From the NCBI GenBank assembly GCA_035477595.1, contig DATIKM010000142.1, positions 120,405-184,404 of the forward strand: a DNA stretch of 64,000 bases, written 5' to 3'. Positions 35,419-44,448 of this stretch are shown here, piece by piece; the stretch's first letter is position 1, and every line of letters begins with the position of its first letter. The position numbers were made by a program, and so were the translations under genes. The notes beneath the pieces are model-generated. The model was not told where the DNA came from, did no database searches, and saw nothing but the letters and a program-made list of their open reading frames with translations. This DNA is from DATIKM01 sp035477595. Its GTDB lineage: Bacteria > Armatimonadota > Chthonomonadetes > Chthonomonadales > CAJBBX01.

Positions 35419-36262
35419 AGCGGCATCCTCCAGGGTGGCTCGCGCTCTGGCAAGGCGGGCCGTCTGCCGTCACCACGTCGAGCACGCGATGCAGGCCGTG
35501 GACGGGTCGAACCAGCCCAACCGACGCAGGTGGTGAGCGCCACCTTCCTTAGGTGTGCCAGCGTGCCCGTAGGGTTCACCGCGGGGCGACGCACCACGGC
35601 ACGGTCCGAGCCAGGGCGCCCAGGCCGGATCGGCGCGACGCCGATCCGCTGCATGCCGGCCCGCCCGCGAAGCGCGATGTAGCCCCGCCACGGGGCCTTC
35701 GGCACACACGCGCTCCGCCAGGGCTCCGATCAGGTCGCAGGCCGCCTTGGACAGGGCATCGGTGAGGCGGCCGTACCCACCCGCCCCCATCAACGCGGGC
35801 GCACGACGAGCGCGGCGGGCTAGTCTCCAGCCTGCACAGCAGCGGCCCGTGGCTTCAGGGCGCACAGGGACCACGCCATGCTGCGAGTTCCGATGGGCAG
35901 AGACCGTGATCGCGCCACGCGCCCGCCCCGCGGCCCTGCAGACCCCTTCGGAGGCAAGGCGTGCCACCGTCCGGCCGCTACTGGTCAGGCCTTGCGGTGG
36001 CAGGGACTGTCAGGAGTTGGCGCGATGTCTCGCCGGCGTGCCTCTGAATGCGGCGACCGTGGGGTACCTTGTTGGGTGATGGAGTGGACCACCACCAACT
36101 GGAGCGCGGTAACCTTGGGGACGGCCGCAAGTCGCCTGGAGGGAATCGGGTTCGCCGGGGCCCACTCGTGGCGCCCCGAGGTCGGTCCTCCACGAGGCTC
36201 CGCTCCAGAGACGCAATCAACATAGCGGCCCTGCACAGCATCGACAGGAGGACGTTGGACCG
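35419..36262 (+). other. 844-nt gap without a supported gene; one perfect 10-bp hairpin
   Basis: Frames on both strands reach up to 165 codons, but none has a ribosome site, a domain or normal codon positions. CGGATCGGCG (35626-35635) and CGCCGATCCG (35639-35648) form a perfect stem with a CGA loop. The last 200 nt are the leader of the pyrophosphatase gene: AGGAGG at 36248-36253 serves its ATG. I recognise no riboswitch. Decayed coding sequence is possible. Confidence 0.45.
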
Positions 36263-38257
36263 ATGGAAATCACCATCGCCGGTATGGCTGGGCTGTTGGC
36301 TCTGGCCTACGCCGGTCTGATGACCCGCAGCGTGCTCAAGCAAAGCGCGGGTACGCAGCTCATGGCGGACATATCCAAGGGCATTCAGGAAGGTGCTGCG
36401 GCTTTCCTGAAAAGGGAGTTTCGCTATCTGGCGGTAGCGACAGCGGTTGTGGCCGCTCTTGTGGCGGTTTTCCTGGAGAGCCCGATAGGCGCGCTCACCT
36501 TCATCGTCGGGACCGCAACGTCCTTCCTGGCGGCCTGGGTGGGGATGATGGTATCAACCCGCGCCAACGCGCGGTGTGCCAACCTCGCGCGCACCAGTTT
36601 CCAGGGCGCCTTCGGGATAGGCTTTACGAGCGGCGCCGTGATGGGCATGTCCGTGGTGGGAGCAGGCATACTCGGGATCGCTGTCATCTATGGTCTCACC
36701 GGCGATGTCCGTCCGTTGGTCTATTTCGCCTTTGGCTCATCGTTAACCGCCTTGTTCCTGAGAGTGGGCGGCGGAATTCTGACGAAGAGCGCCGACGTAG
36801 GCGGCGACCTGGTGGGCAAGGTTGAGGCCGGAATCCCGGAGGACGATCCCAGGAACCCTGCCGTTATCGCAGACGCGGTTGGCGACAATGTGGGCGACGT
36901 GGCAGGCATGGGCTCCGATCTCTTTGAGTCCTACGTCAGCGCCCTGGTCGCGGTGATGTTCCTGGCCTATGCCATGAAAGGCGATGGCGCCTACGCCTCC
37001 CTCATCCTTCTCCTGGGCGCCGCGGGCATTGCCTGTGCGGTGATCGGATCGTTGCTGGTGAGGGTTGGCAAAGGGGAACAGGACTCCTTCGAGGTTCAGA
37101 CCGCGAGAGTGCGACGTGCCATGAGCAGAGGCATCATAGTTGCCAATGTGGCCATGCTCATAGCCACGTTTGCCATCGTGCGACTGGTAACCGGGGACAT
37201 GAGCGTGTTCCTGGCGATGGCAATCGGCATGGTTGCGGGGGTTGTTATCGGCTGGGCCACACAGTACTACACGTCGCATACCGCCCCGCCTGTGAAGGCC
37301 ATTGCGAAGAGCAGCGATACTGGTGCGTCCACGCTCATCCTTGAGGGTCTTTCACAAGGGATGCTCAGCACTGTGATCCCTGTCGCGGTGATCGCAGCGG
37401 CTATAGTGGGTGCGTACGAGGTGGGAGGCCTGTTCGGCATCGCGGTTGCGGGGTTCGGCCTGCTGAGCGTTCTTGGAGTGAACCTGGCGTGCGACTGCTA
37501 CGGTCCCATCGTCGATAACGCCGCCGGAATCGCCGAAATGGCCGGATTGCCCGAGGAGGTCAGGGGCCGTTGCGACGCCCTGGACTCTGTCGGTAACTCC
37601 ACGGCTGCCATGGGCAAAGGCTTCGCGATAGGGTCCGCTGCGCTTGCCTCCCTCGCATGGCTTGCCTCCTATGCGCAAGCCGCGCAGATCAGAACGGTCA
37701 ACGTGATGGATCCGTACGTAATCGCCGGGCTGTTTATCGGCGGGGTCCTGGTGTTCCTGTTCACTGCCATCACCATCAAAGCGGTGGGACAAGGCGCATA
37801 CGCCGTGGTGACGGAAGTGCGGAGGCAGTGGCGAGAGACACCGGGCCTGAGGGAAGGCACAGCCAAGCCCGACTACGCGGCATGTGTCGATATCACCACG
37901 CAGTCTGCCCTTAGGGGGATGGCTCTGCCCGGGGCGCTCGCGGTGGTGACTCCTATACTGGTGGGGGTCTTTCTGGGTCGTGAAGCCCTCGCAGCCGTGC
38001 TCGTTTCCTCGCTGACAGTCGGCCTGCTGATGGCCCTGTTCATGTCGAATGCGGGGGGAGCATGGGATAACGCCAAGAAGTACATAGAGGCTGGCGCCCA
38101 TGGAGGCAAGGGTTCAGAGGGTCACAAGGCTGCCGTTGTTGGCGATACGATCGGAGATCCTTTCAAGGACACGTCGGGCCCTTCCCTCAACATCCTCATA
38201 AAGATACTCGGGAAGGTCGCCATGGTGGTGGCTCCCCTTCTGGTCGCTAGCGCGTAA
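36263..38257 (+). CDS. hppA: Membrane-bound ion-pumping pyrophosphatase
   Basis: Couples hydrolysis of pyrophosphate to H+ or Na+ export across the inner membrane; 664 residues, about 16 helices. The substrate loop is DVGGDLVGKVE (about 178; the usual third residue Ala is Gly), followed by DNVGDVAGMGSDLFESY. The C-terminal loop GDTIGDPFKDTSGPSLN is intact. Alanine in GNSTAAMGKG (about 443) indicates the K+-dependent subfamily. The sequence does not settle H+ versus Na+. Third-position GC is visibly lower than in neighbours, with ATA, CTT and GTT codons frequent, so acquisition by transfer is possible. A very strong terminator follows. Confidence 0.95.
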   Translation: MEITIAGMAGLLALAYAGLMTRSVLKQSAGTQLMADISKGIQEGAAAFLKREFRYLAVATAVVAALVAVFLESPIGALTFIVGTATSFLAAWVGMMVSTRANARCANLARTSFQGAFGIGFTSGAVMGMSVVGAGILGIAVIYGLTGDVRPLVYFAFGSSLTALFLRVGGGILTKSADVGGDLVGKVEAGIPEDDPRNPAVIADAVGDNVGDVAGMGSDLFESYVSALVAVMFLAYAMKGDGAYASLILLLGAAGIACAVIGSLLVRVGKGEQDSFEVQTARVRRAMSRGIIVANVAMLIATFAIVRLVTGDMSVFLAMAIGMVAGVVIGWATQYYTSHTAPPVKAIAKSSDTGASTLILEGLSQGMLSTVIPVAVIAAAIVGAYEVGGLFGIAVAGFGLLSVLGVNLACDCYGPIVDNAAGIAEMAGLPEEVRGRCDALDSVGNSTAAMGKGFAIGSAALASLAWLASYAQAAQIRTVNVMDPYVIAGLFIGGVLVFLFTAITIKAVGQGAYAVVTEVRRQWRETPGLREGTAKPDYAACVDITTQSALRGMALPGALAVVTPILVGVFLGREALAAVLVSSLTVGLLMALFMSNAGGAWDNAKKYIEAGAHGGKGSEGHKAAVVGDTIGDPFKDTSGPSLNILIKILGKVAMVVAPLLVASA

Positions 38258-38288
38258 CCCACGGTCCTGGCCTCACAGGCCACTGCAA

Positions 38289-38334
38289 GCGTTGAGGGCC
38301 CGCCGAGGGACTGGGTTCGGCGGGCCCTCAACGC
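38289..38334. terminator. Perfect 18-bp hairpin terminator (bidirectional)
   Basis: An 18-bp arm at 38289-38306 (starting GCGTTGAGGG) is exactly complementary to 38317-38334, loop 10 nt. It lies 31 nt after hppA; the sulfatase-type gene ends on the other strand 322 nt further on. No T-tract on the plus strand. Confidence 0.8.
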
Positions 38335-38655
38335 GCCTGGCGCATAGGCGCCGGGCGCAGGTTCCTCGCAAGTACGCATGTTGACGCTCGTGATGAGCCG
38401 CTGCGTCTGCAGGTGACGGTGGTGCGGCAGGGCGGGCAATTGCGGGCTTGATGCGTCGCAGCGTGTCGGCTCGCGCGCTCGGCGCCGATGGGCTCCGCCC
38501 GGTGCTGTGAAGCGCCGAGGCAGCCCTGGCGGCCTGACGTCGTTCTGTGCAGCGCGCGTTCCAGCTCCACAGGGTCGGCGACGTATGGGGCCGCACCGAC
38601 CGCATCGGGGCAGAGCCCGGCTCCGGGAAGACGAGCCGGAGACATGGACCCGGAG
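38335..38655. other. Gap between convergent genes, nothing supported
   Basis: About 320 nt of GC-rich sequence. A minus-strand frame (38328-38645) contains PYVADPVELERALHR, faintly like the end of a glycosyltransferase, but has no start signal or support. I see no promoter or RNA gene. Confidence 0.35.
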
Positions 38656-39981
38656 CTAGGTGATCGATCGTCCGCGCTCGACCCACTCGTCCCAGCGGCG
38701 CCCTAGGGTGATGCCCTGCGCCACGAGGGGGTCCTCTGTGCGGCCTGCGCGCTGGAGTTCTGACGCGATCCACTCCTCCAGCTCGGCCTCCAGCGCCCCC
38801 GCAGCGGCGGCGCGGTCCTCCGCGAGGTTGCGCACCTCGCCAGGGTCCTCCGCGAGGTCGTAGAGCTCACGGCGCGGGCTGCCATACCGGTCGGGCTCGC
38901 GCGCCAGGATCAGTTTGAGGTCGCCCCGGCGCCACATCCACTTCGCCTGCCAGGTGCACTCGCAGGCAGCGAAGCAGTCGCGGAGCGGCGCGTCCGATGT
39001 GCCCTCGGCGAGCGGGCCAATGTTCAGCCCGTCCGTGCCGTCGGGCGCCGTCGCACCTGACCAGTGGAGTAGGGTGGGCGCCAGGTCCGAGTGGAGGACC
39101 GCTGCGTCGCGCCGGATGCCCGGCGGTATGCGACCAGGCCAGCGAAGCAACAGGGGCACGCGCACGACCTCATCGTAGAGCCCGTGGTGGTCGAAGAAGA
39201 TGCCACCCCTCACCATCACCTCGCCGTGGTCAGCCGTGACCACGACGAGCGTGTCCTCCGCCACGCCCGTGGCATCGAGCGCCTCGAGGATCTGCGCTAC
39301 GCCGTCGTCCGCGTGCCGGATCTCGCCGTCGTACAGCGCCTCGATGTAGGCAGCGTCGGTGATCGGCCCAAGCTTTCGGAACCACGTGTCGCCGAACATA
39401 CCCCAGATCGGCGACTGCCGGATCGGCGCGAGGGAGGTGTGTACGGGGCTGCACGGGTCGTCCCCCTCGTAGAAGCGCTGATAGCGCTTGGGCGGCATAT
39501 AGGGGGTATGCGGCTCCCAGTAGTGGATGTAGAGGAAGAACCGCTCGTGGGCGTGCGCGCGCAGCCAGGGAATGGCGCGTGCGTTGACCTCTTCGCAGCT
39601 CACGAGCAGGCGCATCCGGTGCCGGTGCGACGGGTTGATGTAGAACTCGTAGCCGCGCGTGAGCCACGGCTTGATGTCGTAGAGGTTATCCACCGCGCAC
39701 GTGGTGTAACCAGCCCGCTGGAGCAGTTCTGGGAGCACGGGGATGCGCCGGTCGAGGTCGGCAGCGCCGCCGTGGCTCACGATGCCATGCCGGATCGGGT
39801 GCATCCCCGTGTATATCGTTGCGTGAGCGGGCGTCGTGGGTATGCCGGGTGCGTAGCAGCGCTCGAAGAGCGCACCCTCCGCTGCGAGGCGGTCGAGGCG
39901 CGGGCTGGTGGGTTTGTGGTAGCCGTAGCAGCCCAGGTGGTCGGCGCGCAGGGTGTCGATGTCGATGAACAGGATGTTCAT
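38656..39981 (-). CDS. Sulfatase-fold hydrolase with Thr at the formylglycine position
   Basis: A 441-residue protein of the alkaline-phosphatase/sulfatase superfamily without signal peptide. Metal ligands are present: D7 and D9 in FIDIDTLRAD, and the TADHGE and FFDHHGLYDE loops. Where sulfatases have C/S-x-P-x-R this protein has Thr49-Thr-Pro-Ala-His (PTTPAHATIYTG), so formylglycine cannot form from Cys or Ser. It may be a phosphatase, phosphodiesterase or transferase rather than a sulfatase. Its ATG overlaps the preceding stop (ATGA), so it is the last gene of the glyS operon. Confidence 0.82.
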   Translation of the reverse strand: MNILFIDIDTLRADHLGCYGYHKPTSPRLDRLAAEGALFERCYAPGIPTTPAHATIYTGMHPIRHGIVSHGGAADLDRRIPVLPELLQRAGYTTCAVDNLYDIKPWLTRGYEFYINPSHRHRMRLLVSCEEVNARAIPWLRAHAHERFFLYIHYWEPHTPYMPPKRYQRFYEGDDPCSPVHTSLAPIRQSPIWGMFGDTWFRKLGPITDAAYIEALYDGEIRHADDGVAQILEALDATGVAEDTLVVVTADHGEVMVRGGIFFDHHGLYDEVVRVPLLLRWPGRIPPGIRRDAAVLHSDLAPTLLHWSGATAPDGTDGLNIGPLAEGTSDAPLRDCFAACECTWQAKWMWRRGDLKLILAREPDRYGSPRRELYDLAEDPGEVRNLAEDRAAAAGALEAELEEWIASELQRAGRTEDPLVAQGITLGRRWDEWVERGRSIT

Positions 39982-40688
39982 CGAGGGGGCGTGCCGAAGA
40001 GCGCCGCGGTGGTCGGCGGCGCCGGCACTTCTCGAGCACGAGCGGGCGGCCTGTAGACGAACACGCCGTCCGGGATGTCGGCGTCCAGCGTCTCACGGTC
40101 GATGGTGAGGCTGGAGACCTGCTTCGCGGCCCCCATGGGGGTTTCCACAACGATCCGGCGCACGCGGTAGGTCTCCGCATCTATCTCCATTCGTGACACG
40201 CCGCCATCCATTCGCGCGCCCTGCAGGACGATGACCGTTCGATCGCCGACCTTCTCGTCTGGCAGGCGCCTGGCCTCGCCAGTCGTGGGCATCTGCGGGA
40301 AGAACATCAGCGGCGACGCCGCGGCGTTTGGGGGCAGCGCGACGCGGAAGAAGACGTTCTCGGCGCCGCTCCAGAACCAAGCGTGAGCGCCATCCAGCAC
40401 GACCCGCATCTCGGGAATGGGCTCCGCACCGGGGATCGGCCTGCCAGACGCTGCGGAGACAGAGAAGAGCAGGCGCGTTGGCCCCTTCGCTTTGACCTCG
40501 ACCGCTGCGGTCTGCTTCGCCTCGCCAAGGCTGAGGGTGTACGTCCAGCGCGCCTGGTAGGTCTTCGCGTTGCGGTAGGCCTCGAGCGAGCGGGTCAGGA
40601 TGTCGCTCGTCCTGGGCGTCGGGGCCGGCGCGGTGGAGGCTCCCTGAACGGCGAGGAGCAGAAGCGAGAGGATGGCTGGTGCATGCAT
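39978..40688 (-). CDS. Exported LolA-like protein (DUF2092-like)
   Basis: A 236-residue protein with a signal peptide (MHAPAILSLLLLAVQG). The mature part has the half-barrel pattern of LolA/LolB and DUF2092 proteins: TYQARWTYTLSLGEAK, the paired strands around MRVVLDGAHAWFW, and a C-terminal repeat of strands with RMEIDAETYRVRRIVVE (about 168-184). It probably binds a lipid or hydrophobic partner in the periplasm. The ATG at 40688 fits the signal peptide; a longer frame upstream is not coding-like. Overlaps the sulfatase-type gene by 4 nt. Confidence 0.68.
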   Translation of the reverse strand: MHAPAILSLLLLAVQGASTAPAPTPRTSDILTRSLEAYRNAKTYQARWTYTLSLGEAKQTAAVEVKAKGPTRLLFSVSAASGRPIPGAEPIPEMRVVLDGAHAWFWSGAENVFFRVALPPNAAASPLMFFPQMPTTGEARRLPDEKVGDRTVIVLQGARMDGGVSRMEIDAETYRVRRIVVETPMGAAKQVSSLTIDRETLDADIPDGVFVYRPPARAREVPAPPTTAALFGTPPR

Positions 40689-40716
40689 GGCAGCGCGCTC
40701 CCGACCGTCAGCCCCG

Positions 40717-41556
40717 TCAGAGCCCCTTGCGGCCGCTCGTGCGTTCCGCCTCGATGGAGCGGCGCACAGCCGCTTCCGCCTCCGCGAGGAGCTCGGCCAC
40801 GTCCTCGGTCCGGTACGTGCGGCGCTCGAACGGCCGCGAGCGGACCAGCTCGAGGAAGGTCTCAAACTCGTCGAAGTAGGACCCGTAGATGTGGAACGAG
40901 TCCGCGATGTGCGTGTACTGACCGGGACGGATGAATCGCCCCAGCCGTTCCGATAGACGCCGCGCCACGTCGCGCTGGAGCTCCGTGAAGGCGTACATGT
41001 TCATGAACGCCGCTTTGAAGGCGTCGTTGCTGCGCATGTGCGCGTTCATCACGAGCACATCGCCGTAGACGCGGAACCACAGACGCTGCAGGCAGGGCGG
41101 GTCGGCGATGCCGAGATCCTCCCAGGGCTTCCAGAGGATGGCCTGAGCGCGCCGGGTGTGCGGCGCCTCGCAGAGGGCGTCAACGACCGCCGTGAGCTGG
41201 TCAACGGGTGGCAGTCCGCCTGGCACGGAGTAGCGGACCAGCCTGTCGTGGTAGGTGTACTCCCACTTCCCAGCCTCCGGGTCGATCCAGTGGTCGTGGA
41301 TTCCGTCGACCACCTCCTGCCGGTACGCCTCGAGCTGGTCGATACCGCCGGGCAGTCCGCGATGGATGCGGGGCTCGGCGAAAGCGTCGGCCACCGCGAT
41401 GATCGCGGTCGCGTCACGGCTCGGCGGGTCGTCCGGCTGGTCGTACTGTGTCGCGATGGCGGCTCCGTGCTCCCACGTCTGCAGGAGCGCGCGCTCCCAG
41501 CCCTCGGGCAGGTTCTCCGCTGTGATCTGCAGCACTGGCATCGCCAGTCGTGCCAT
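40717..41556 (-). CDS. Thymidylate-synthase-like protein
   Basis: A 279-residue homologue of ThyA. The nucleophile is Cys155 in ADPPCLQRLWF (ThyA has LPPCH), followed by the dUMP-phosphate arginine region HMRSNDAFKAAFMNM (Arg175, Ser176, Asp178) and the HIYGSYFDEFE segment that matches the nucleotide-binding H-x-Y of ThyA. The N-terminal 150 residues are diverged from ordinary ThyA. The ATG follows GGAGGCAGGCG. It sits between glyS and a LolA-like gene on one transcript. It could be a divergent dTMP synthase or a nucleotide methyl/hydroxymethyl-transferase. Confidence 0.72.
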   Translation of the reverse strand: MARLAMPVLQITAENLPEGWERALLQTWEHGAAIATQYDQPDDPPSRDATAIIAVADAFAEPRIHRGLPGGIDQLEAYRQEVVDGIHDHWIDPEAGKWEYTYHDRLVRYSVPGGLPPVDQLTAVVDALCEAPHTRRAQAILWKPWEDLGIADPPCLQRLWFRVYGDVLVMNAHMRSNDAFKAAFMNMYAFTELQRDVARRLSERLGRFIRPGQYTHIADSFHIYGSYFDEFETFLELVRSRPFERRTYRTEDVAELLAEAEAAVRRSIEAERTSGRKGL

Positions 41557-41579
41557 CGCCTGCCTCCGAGGCTGCCCCG

Positions 41580-43766
41580 TCAGGCGACCACGACTGCCGT
41601 GAGGTCGCCGAGAGTCTTGAACAGCGCGTCGACCGTCTCGAGGAGTGCCAGGCGATTCCGCCGCACCTCAGGATCGTCCGACATGACGAGCACGTCATCG
41701 AAGAAGCGGTTGACGGGGCCGCAGAGCGCGTGTAGCGTCTCGTAGAGCCCGCAGTAGTCGTAGGCGGTGGCGAGACGGGCAACGTCCGGGATGACGCGAT
41801 GGGCGGCATCGAAGAGCGCACGCTCCGCCGGCTCGGTGATGCCCGCAACGGACACGCGCCGCGCCTGGCTCTCGAGGACGCTCACGGCCCGCTCGACGGT
41901 GCGGGCCGAACCGCCGTGGATGCCCTCCTTGCCGGGCACCAGCGAAGCGGGCTCGCGGCCAGGTGCGGTTCGCAGGATGTTCGCGACGCGCGCGGCGGCC
42001 TGCACGAGGGGCACGAAGCGGTCGTCGCAGGCGACTGCCTGCAGCGTCTCGGCGCGTCGGACGGCGCCGTGCACGAGGGAGCCGTAGAGGAGGCCGCCCG
42101 ACAGCGTGGCGCTCACCAAGTCGTAGCGAACTCCCCGGTCCTCCAGCAGGGCAGCGAGCCGCTGGTCGAAGAGCGCGCCGAGGTCGTTGCAGAGTCGGTC
42201 CCGATCGAAGCTGACGCCGTTCACCTGCTCGTAGATATAGGCGGCCTGAAGCTCGAGCTCGATGAGCGGAGGCATGTCCGGCTGGTTGGCGAGCATCTGC
42301 ACGACGCCCTGAGCGGCGCGGCGGAGCCCGTAGGCGTCGCTTGAGCCTGAGGGCAGGACGCCAAGCCCGACATACCCGACGAGCGTGTCGATGCGGTCCG
42401 CCACGGCGAGCAGCGTGCCGAGAAGGGTGGCGGGCGGTCCATCGCCCGCAGAGCGCGGGCAGTAGTGCTCGGCGATCGCGTCCGCCACAGCGGGGTGCTC
42501 GCCCGCGGCCAGGGCGTACTCGCGGCCGATAACGCCCTGCAGCGACGGTAGCTCGACCACCATCTGGCTGACGAGGTCCGCCTTGCAGAGGGTTGCGGCT
42601 CGCATGGCGAGGGAGCGGTCGGCGGCGTCCAGCCCCAGCGCGTCGGCGAGCACGCCCGCCAGTAGCTCGAGCCGGCCGCGCTTCTCAGCCATGGTGCCGA
42701 GCTTCTCCTGGAAGATGAGGCGCTCGAGCCGCTCGGCCATTAAGGGGAGTGGGGTCTGAAGGTCCTGGAGGTAGAAGTAGCGGGCGTCAGCGAAGCGCGC
42801 CGTGAGGACGCGCTCGTTGCCCTCACGCACCCCATCGAGGTGCGCGGAGCCGCCGTTGCGAACCGCCACAAAGAACGGAAGGAGGCGGCACTCGCCGTCC
42901 TCCACCGGGAAGAAGCGCTGGTGCTTCTTCATCACCGTCACGAGCACAGGGCGAGGCAGCTCGAGGTAGGCGGCGTCGAACCGGCCGAGCAGCGCGGTGG
43001 GCCACTCCGTAAGCCACACGTTCTCGTCCAGCAGATCCTCGTCCCAGGGGATGCGTGCGCCATGCGACGCGGCGAGCGCGTCTGCCTGCTCGCGAATCGC
43101 CGCGCGGCGCCGCTCCGGGTCCCACATGACGAAGGCGTCGTCGAGCGCGGCGGTGAGATCCGCCGCGGCCGGCACTTCCCGCTCCTCGGGAGACAGGTAG
43201 CGGTGTCCCCGCGTTCGGCGCCCCGACGAGACACCCGCGATCGTCATGGGCACCGTTTCGCCATCGATCAGCGCCAGCACCCACCGCACCGGCCGGACGA
43301 AGCGCGGCGAGCCATCGCCCCAGCGCATCATCTTGGGGAAGGCGAGCTTGAGCACGGCGTCGGCCAGCATCGAGCCCGCGACTTCGGTGACCGGCTTGCC
43401 TGCCTCGTGCACGCGTGCCAGCACGTATTCGCCCTGCGGCGTAGCCAGGGTCTCCAGCGCCTCGAGCAGAACGCCCTGCTTGCGTGCGAAGCCCAGCGCG
43501 GCGCCCGTTGGCAGGCCCTCGGCGTCGAACGCGACGGAGCGAGCAGGCCCGCGCACGTCGCGCACCTGGTCTGGCTGTCGCTCGCGCACCCCGGCGACCT
43601 GCACAATCAGCCGGCGCGGCGTGCCGAACACGCGCACCTCTGGCTCGTCGGCGAGGCGCAGCTCCCGGAGGCCGGCGCCCACCGCGACGCGCAACTGCGC
43701 CAGAGCCTGCGCGACAGCGCCGGCGGGCATCTCCTCAGTACCGACTTCCAGGACGAGATCAGGCAT
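41580..43766 (-). CDS. glyS: Glycine-tRNA ligase beta subunit
   Basis: Beta subunit of the heterotetrameric (alpha2beta2) glycyl-tRNA synthetase, 728 residues. The N-terminus LVLEVGTEEMPAGAV is the family opening; HQRFFPVEDG, FADARYFYLQDL and LATAYDYCGLYETL-like segments follow, and the C-terminal part is the anticodon-binding helical domain. The alpha-subunit gene glyQ, normally just upstream, is not in the window; the neighbour there is an unrelated plus-strand gene. Its own consensus promoter lies 50 nt upstream, heading a four-gene operon. Confidence 0.95.
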   Translation of the reverse strand: MPDLVLEVGTEEMPAGAVAQALAQLRVAVGAGLRELRLADEPEVRVFGTPRRLIVQVAGVRERQPDQVRDVRGPARSVAFDAEGLPTGAALGFARKQGVLLEALETLATPQGEYVLARVHEAGKPVTEVAGSMLADAVLKLAFPKMMRWGDGSPRFVRPVRWVLALIDGETVPMTIAGVSSGRRTRGHRYLSPEEREVPAAADLTAALDDAFVMWDPERRRAAIREQADALAASHGARIPWDEDLLDENVWLTEWPTALLGRFDAAYLELPRPVLVTVMKKHQRFFPVEDGECRLLPFFVAVRNGGSAHLDGVREGNERVLTARFADARYFYLQDLQTPLPLMAERLERLIFQEKLGTMAEKRGRLELLAGVLADALGLDAADRSLAMRAATLCKADLVSQMVVELPSLQGVIGREYALAAGEHPAVADAIAEHYCPRSAGDGPPATLLGTLLAVADRIDTLVGYVGLGVLPSGSSDAYGLRRAAQGVVQMLANQPDMPPLIELELQAAYIYEQVNGVSFDRDRLCNDLGALFDQRLAALLEDRGVRYDLVSATLSGGLLYGSLVHGAVRRAETLQAVACDDRFVPLVQAAARVANILRTAPGREPASLVPGKEGIHGGSARTVERAVSVLESQARRVSVAGITEPAERALFDAAHRVIPDVARLATAYDYCGLYETLHALCGPVNRFFDDVLVMSDDPEVRRNRLALLETVDALFKTLGDLTAVVVA

Positions 43767-43819
43767 GGGGCAGTGGCTCTCCGTGGGATCGCGCGTGGAG
43801 CGGCGGTGCGCGCTCCGGA

Positions 43820-43849
43820 ATGATAGCCGCGGCGTCGGGCCCGTGTCAA
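43820..43849 (-). promoter_or_regulatory. Sigma70 promoter of the glyS operon
   Basis: On the minus strand, perfect TTGACA (43849-43844), 18-nt spacer, TATCAT (43825-43820). Transcription would start about 50 nt before the glyS ATG. Confidence 0.78.
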
Positions 43850-43923
43850 CGCGCGTCGCTTGCAGGACAAGCGCCGGGAGGCGCGGAAACCGCCTGCGCC
43901 CCCGAGCTACAAGGAGTCCGCCG

Positions 43924-44448
43924 ATGCGTCGAACCTCAATCGTCGTGCTCGTCGCGTGTGCAGTGGTGACCGTGAGCCTCGTGGCGCACTACGTCCCGAT
44001 CGTGCGCGCCTCGACCCCCGATTTCGCTGAGGCCGACGGACGGCAGCTCCTCGATCGGCTTGCAGCCGCCCTCACCGCCGAGCGTGTGGACCAGAGCCTC
44101 AGGCTGGCGTTCGATGACGCCACGGTCGCCGGGAAGCAGGTCGACGAGCTCCGCGACTACCTGCGGCGCGGCTTCGCTCACACCCGGAACCTCCGGGTCC
44201 GGTTCAACAACATCACGTTCGCGCGCCCCAGCGCGGACCTGGCCACCATCAACGCCGATGCAGAGGCCGTCGAGGTCGCGGGGGACGGGAGGACGACCAC
44301 CGAGGTCTACTACCGTCAGCGCGTCAGCGTCTCGGTCCGCCGGCGCTCCACACCCCAGCTCGGCGGGCTGTTCGACACCTACACGTGGAAGATCGCCGAC
44401 GTGAGCGGTCCCCGCCTTCCCGAGGGCGTCTACTGGCCCATGCGGTAG
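43924..44448 (+). CDS. Small exported protein of unknown function
   Basis: A 174-residue protein with one N-terminal hydrophobic segment (residues 5-27), either a signal peptide or an anchor. The rest, with LLDRLAAALTAERVDQSLRL and beta-rich segments around RVRFNNITF and TTEVYYRQRVSVSVR, looks like a small NTF2-like cone fold. AAGGAG precedes the ATG. It is divergent from glyS and overlaps the end of the ApbE gene by 19 nt. Function unknown. Confidence 0.6.
   Translation: MRRTSIVVLVACAVVTVSLVAHYVPIVRASTPDFAEADGRQLLDRLAAALTAERVDQSLRLAFDDATVAGKQVDELRDYLRRGFAHTRNLRVRFNNITFARPSADLATINADAEAVEVAGDGRTTTEVYYRQRVSVSVRRRSTPQLGGLFDTYTWKIADVSGPRLPEGVYWPMR

Noticed and set aside
35470..35967. Minus-strand frame ending FDPSTACIACSTW, reminiscent of a NiFe-hydrogenase large-subunit C-terminus (DPCxxCxxH)
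   Set aside because: The Cys spacing and final His do not fit, nothing upstream resembles a hydrogenase, and there is no start signal. Most likely chance.
36063..36262. Riboswitch in the hppA leader
   Set aside because: I could not match any riboswitch consensus by eye; only a ribosome site is clear.
38328..38645. Minus-strand frame with PYVADPVELERALHR, like a glycosyltransferase tail
   Set aside because: No start, no domain upstream, and it runs through the perfect terminator hairpin.
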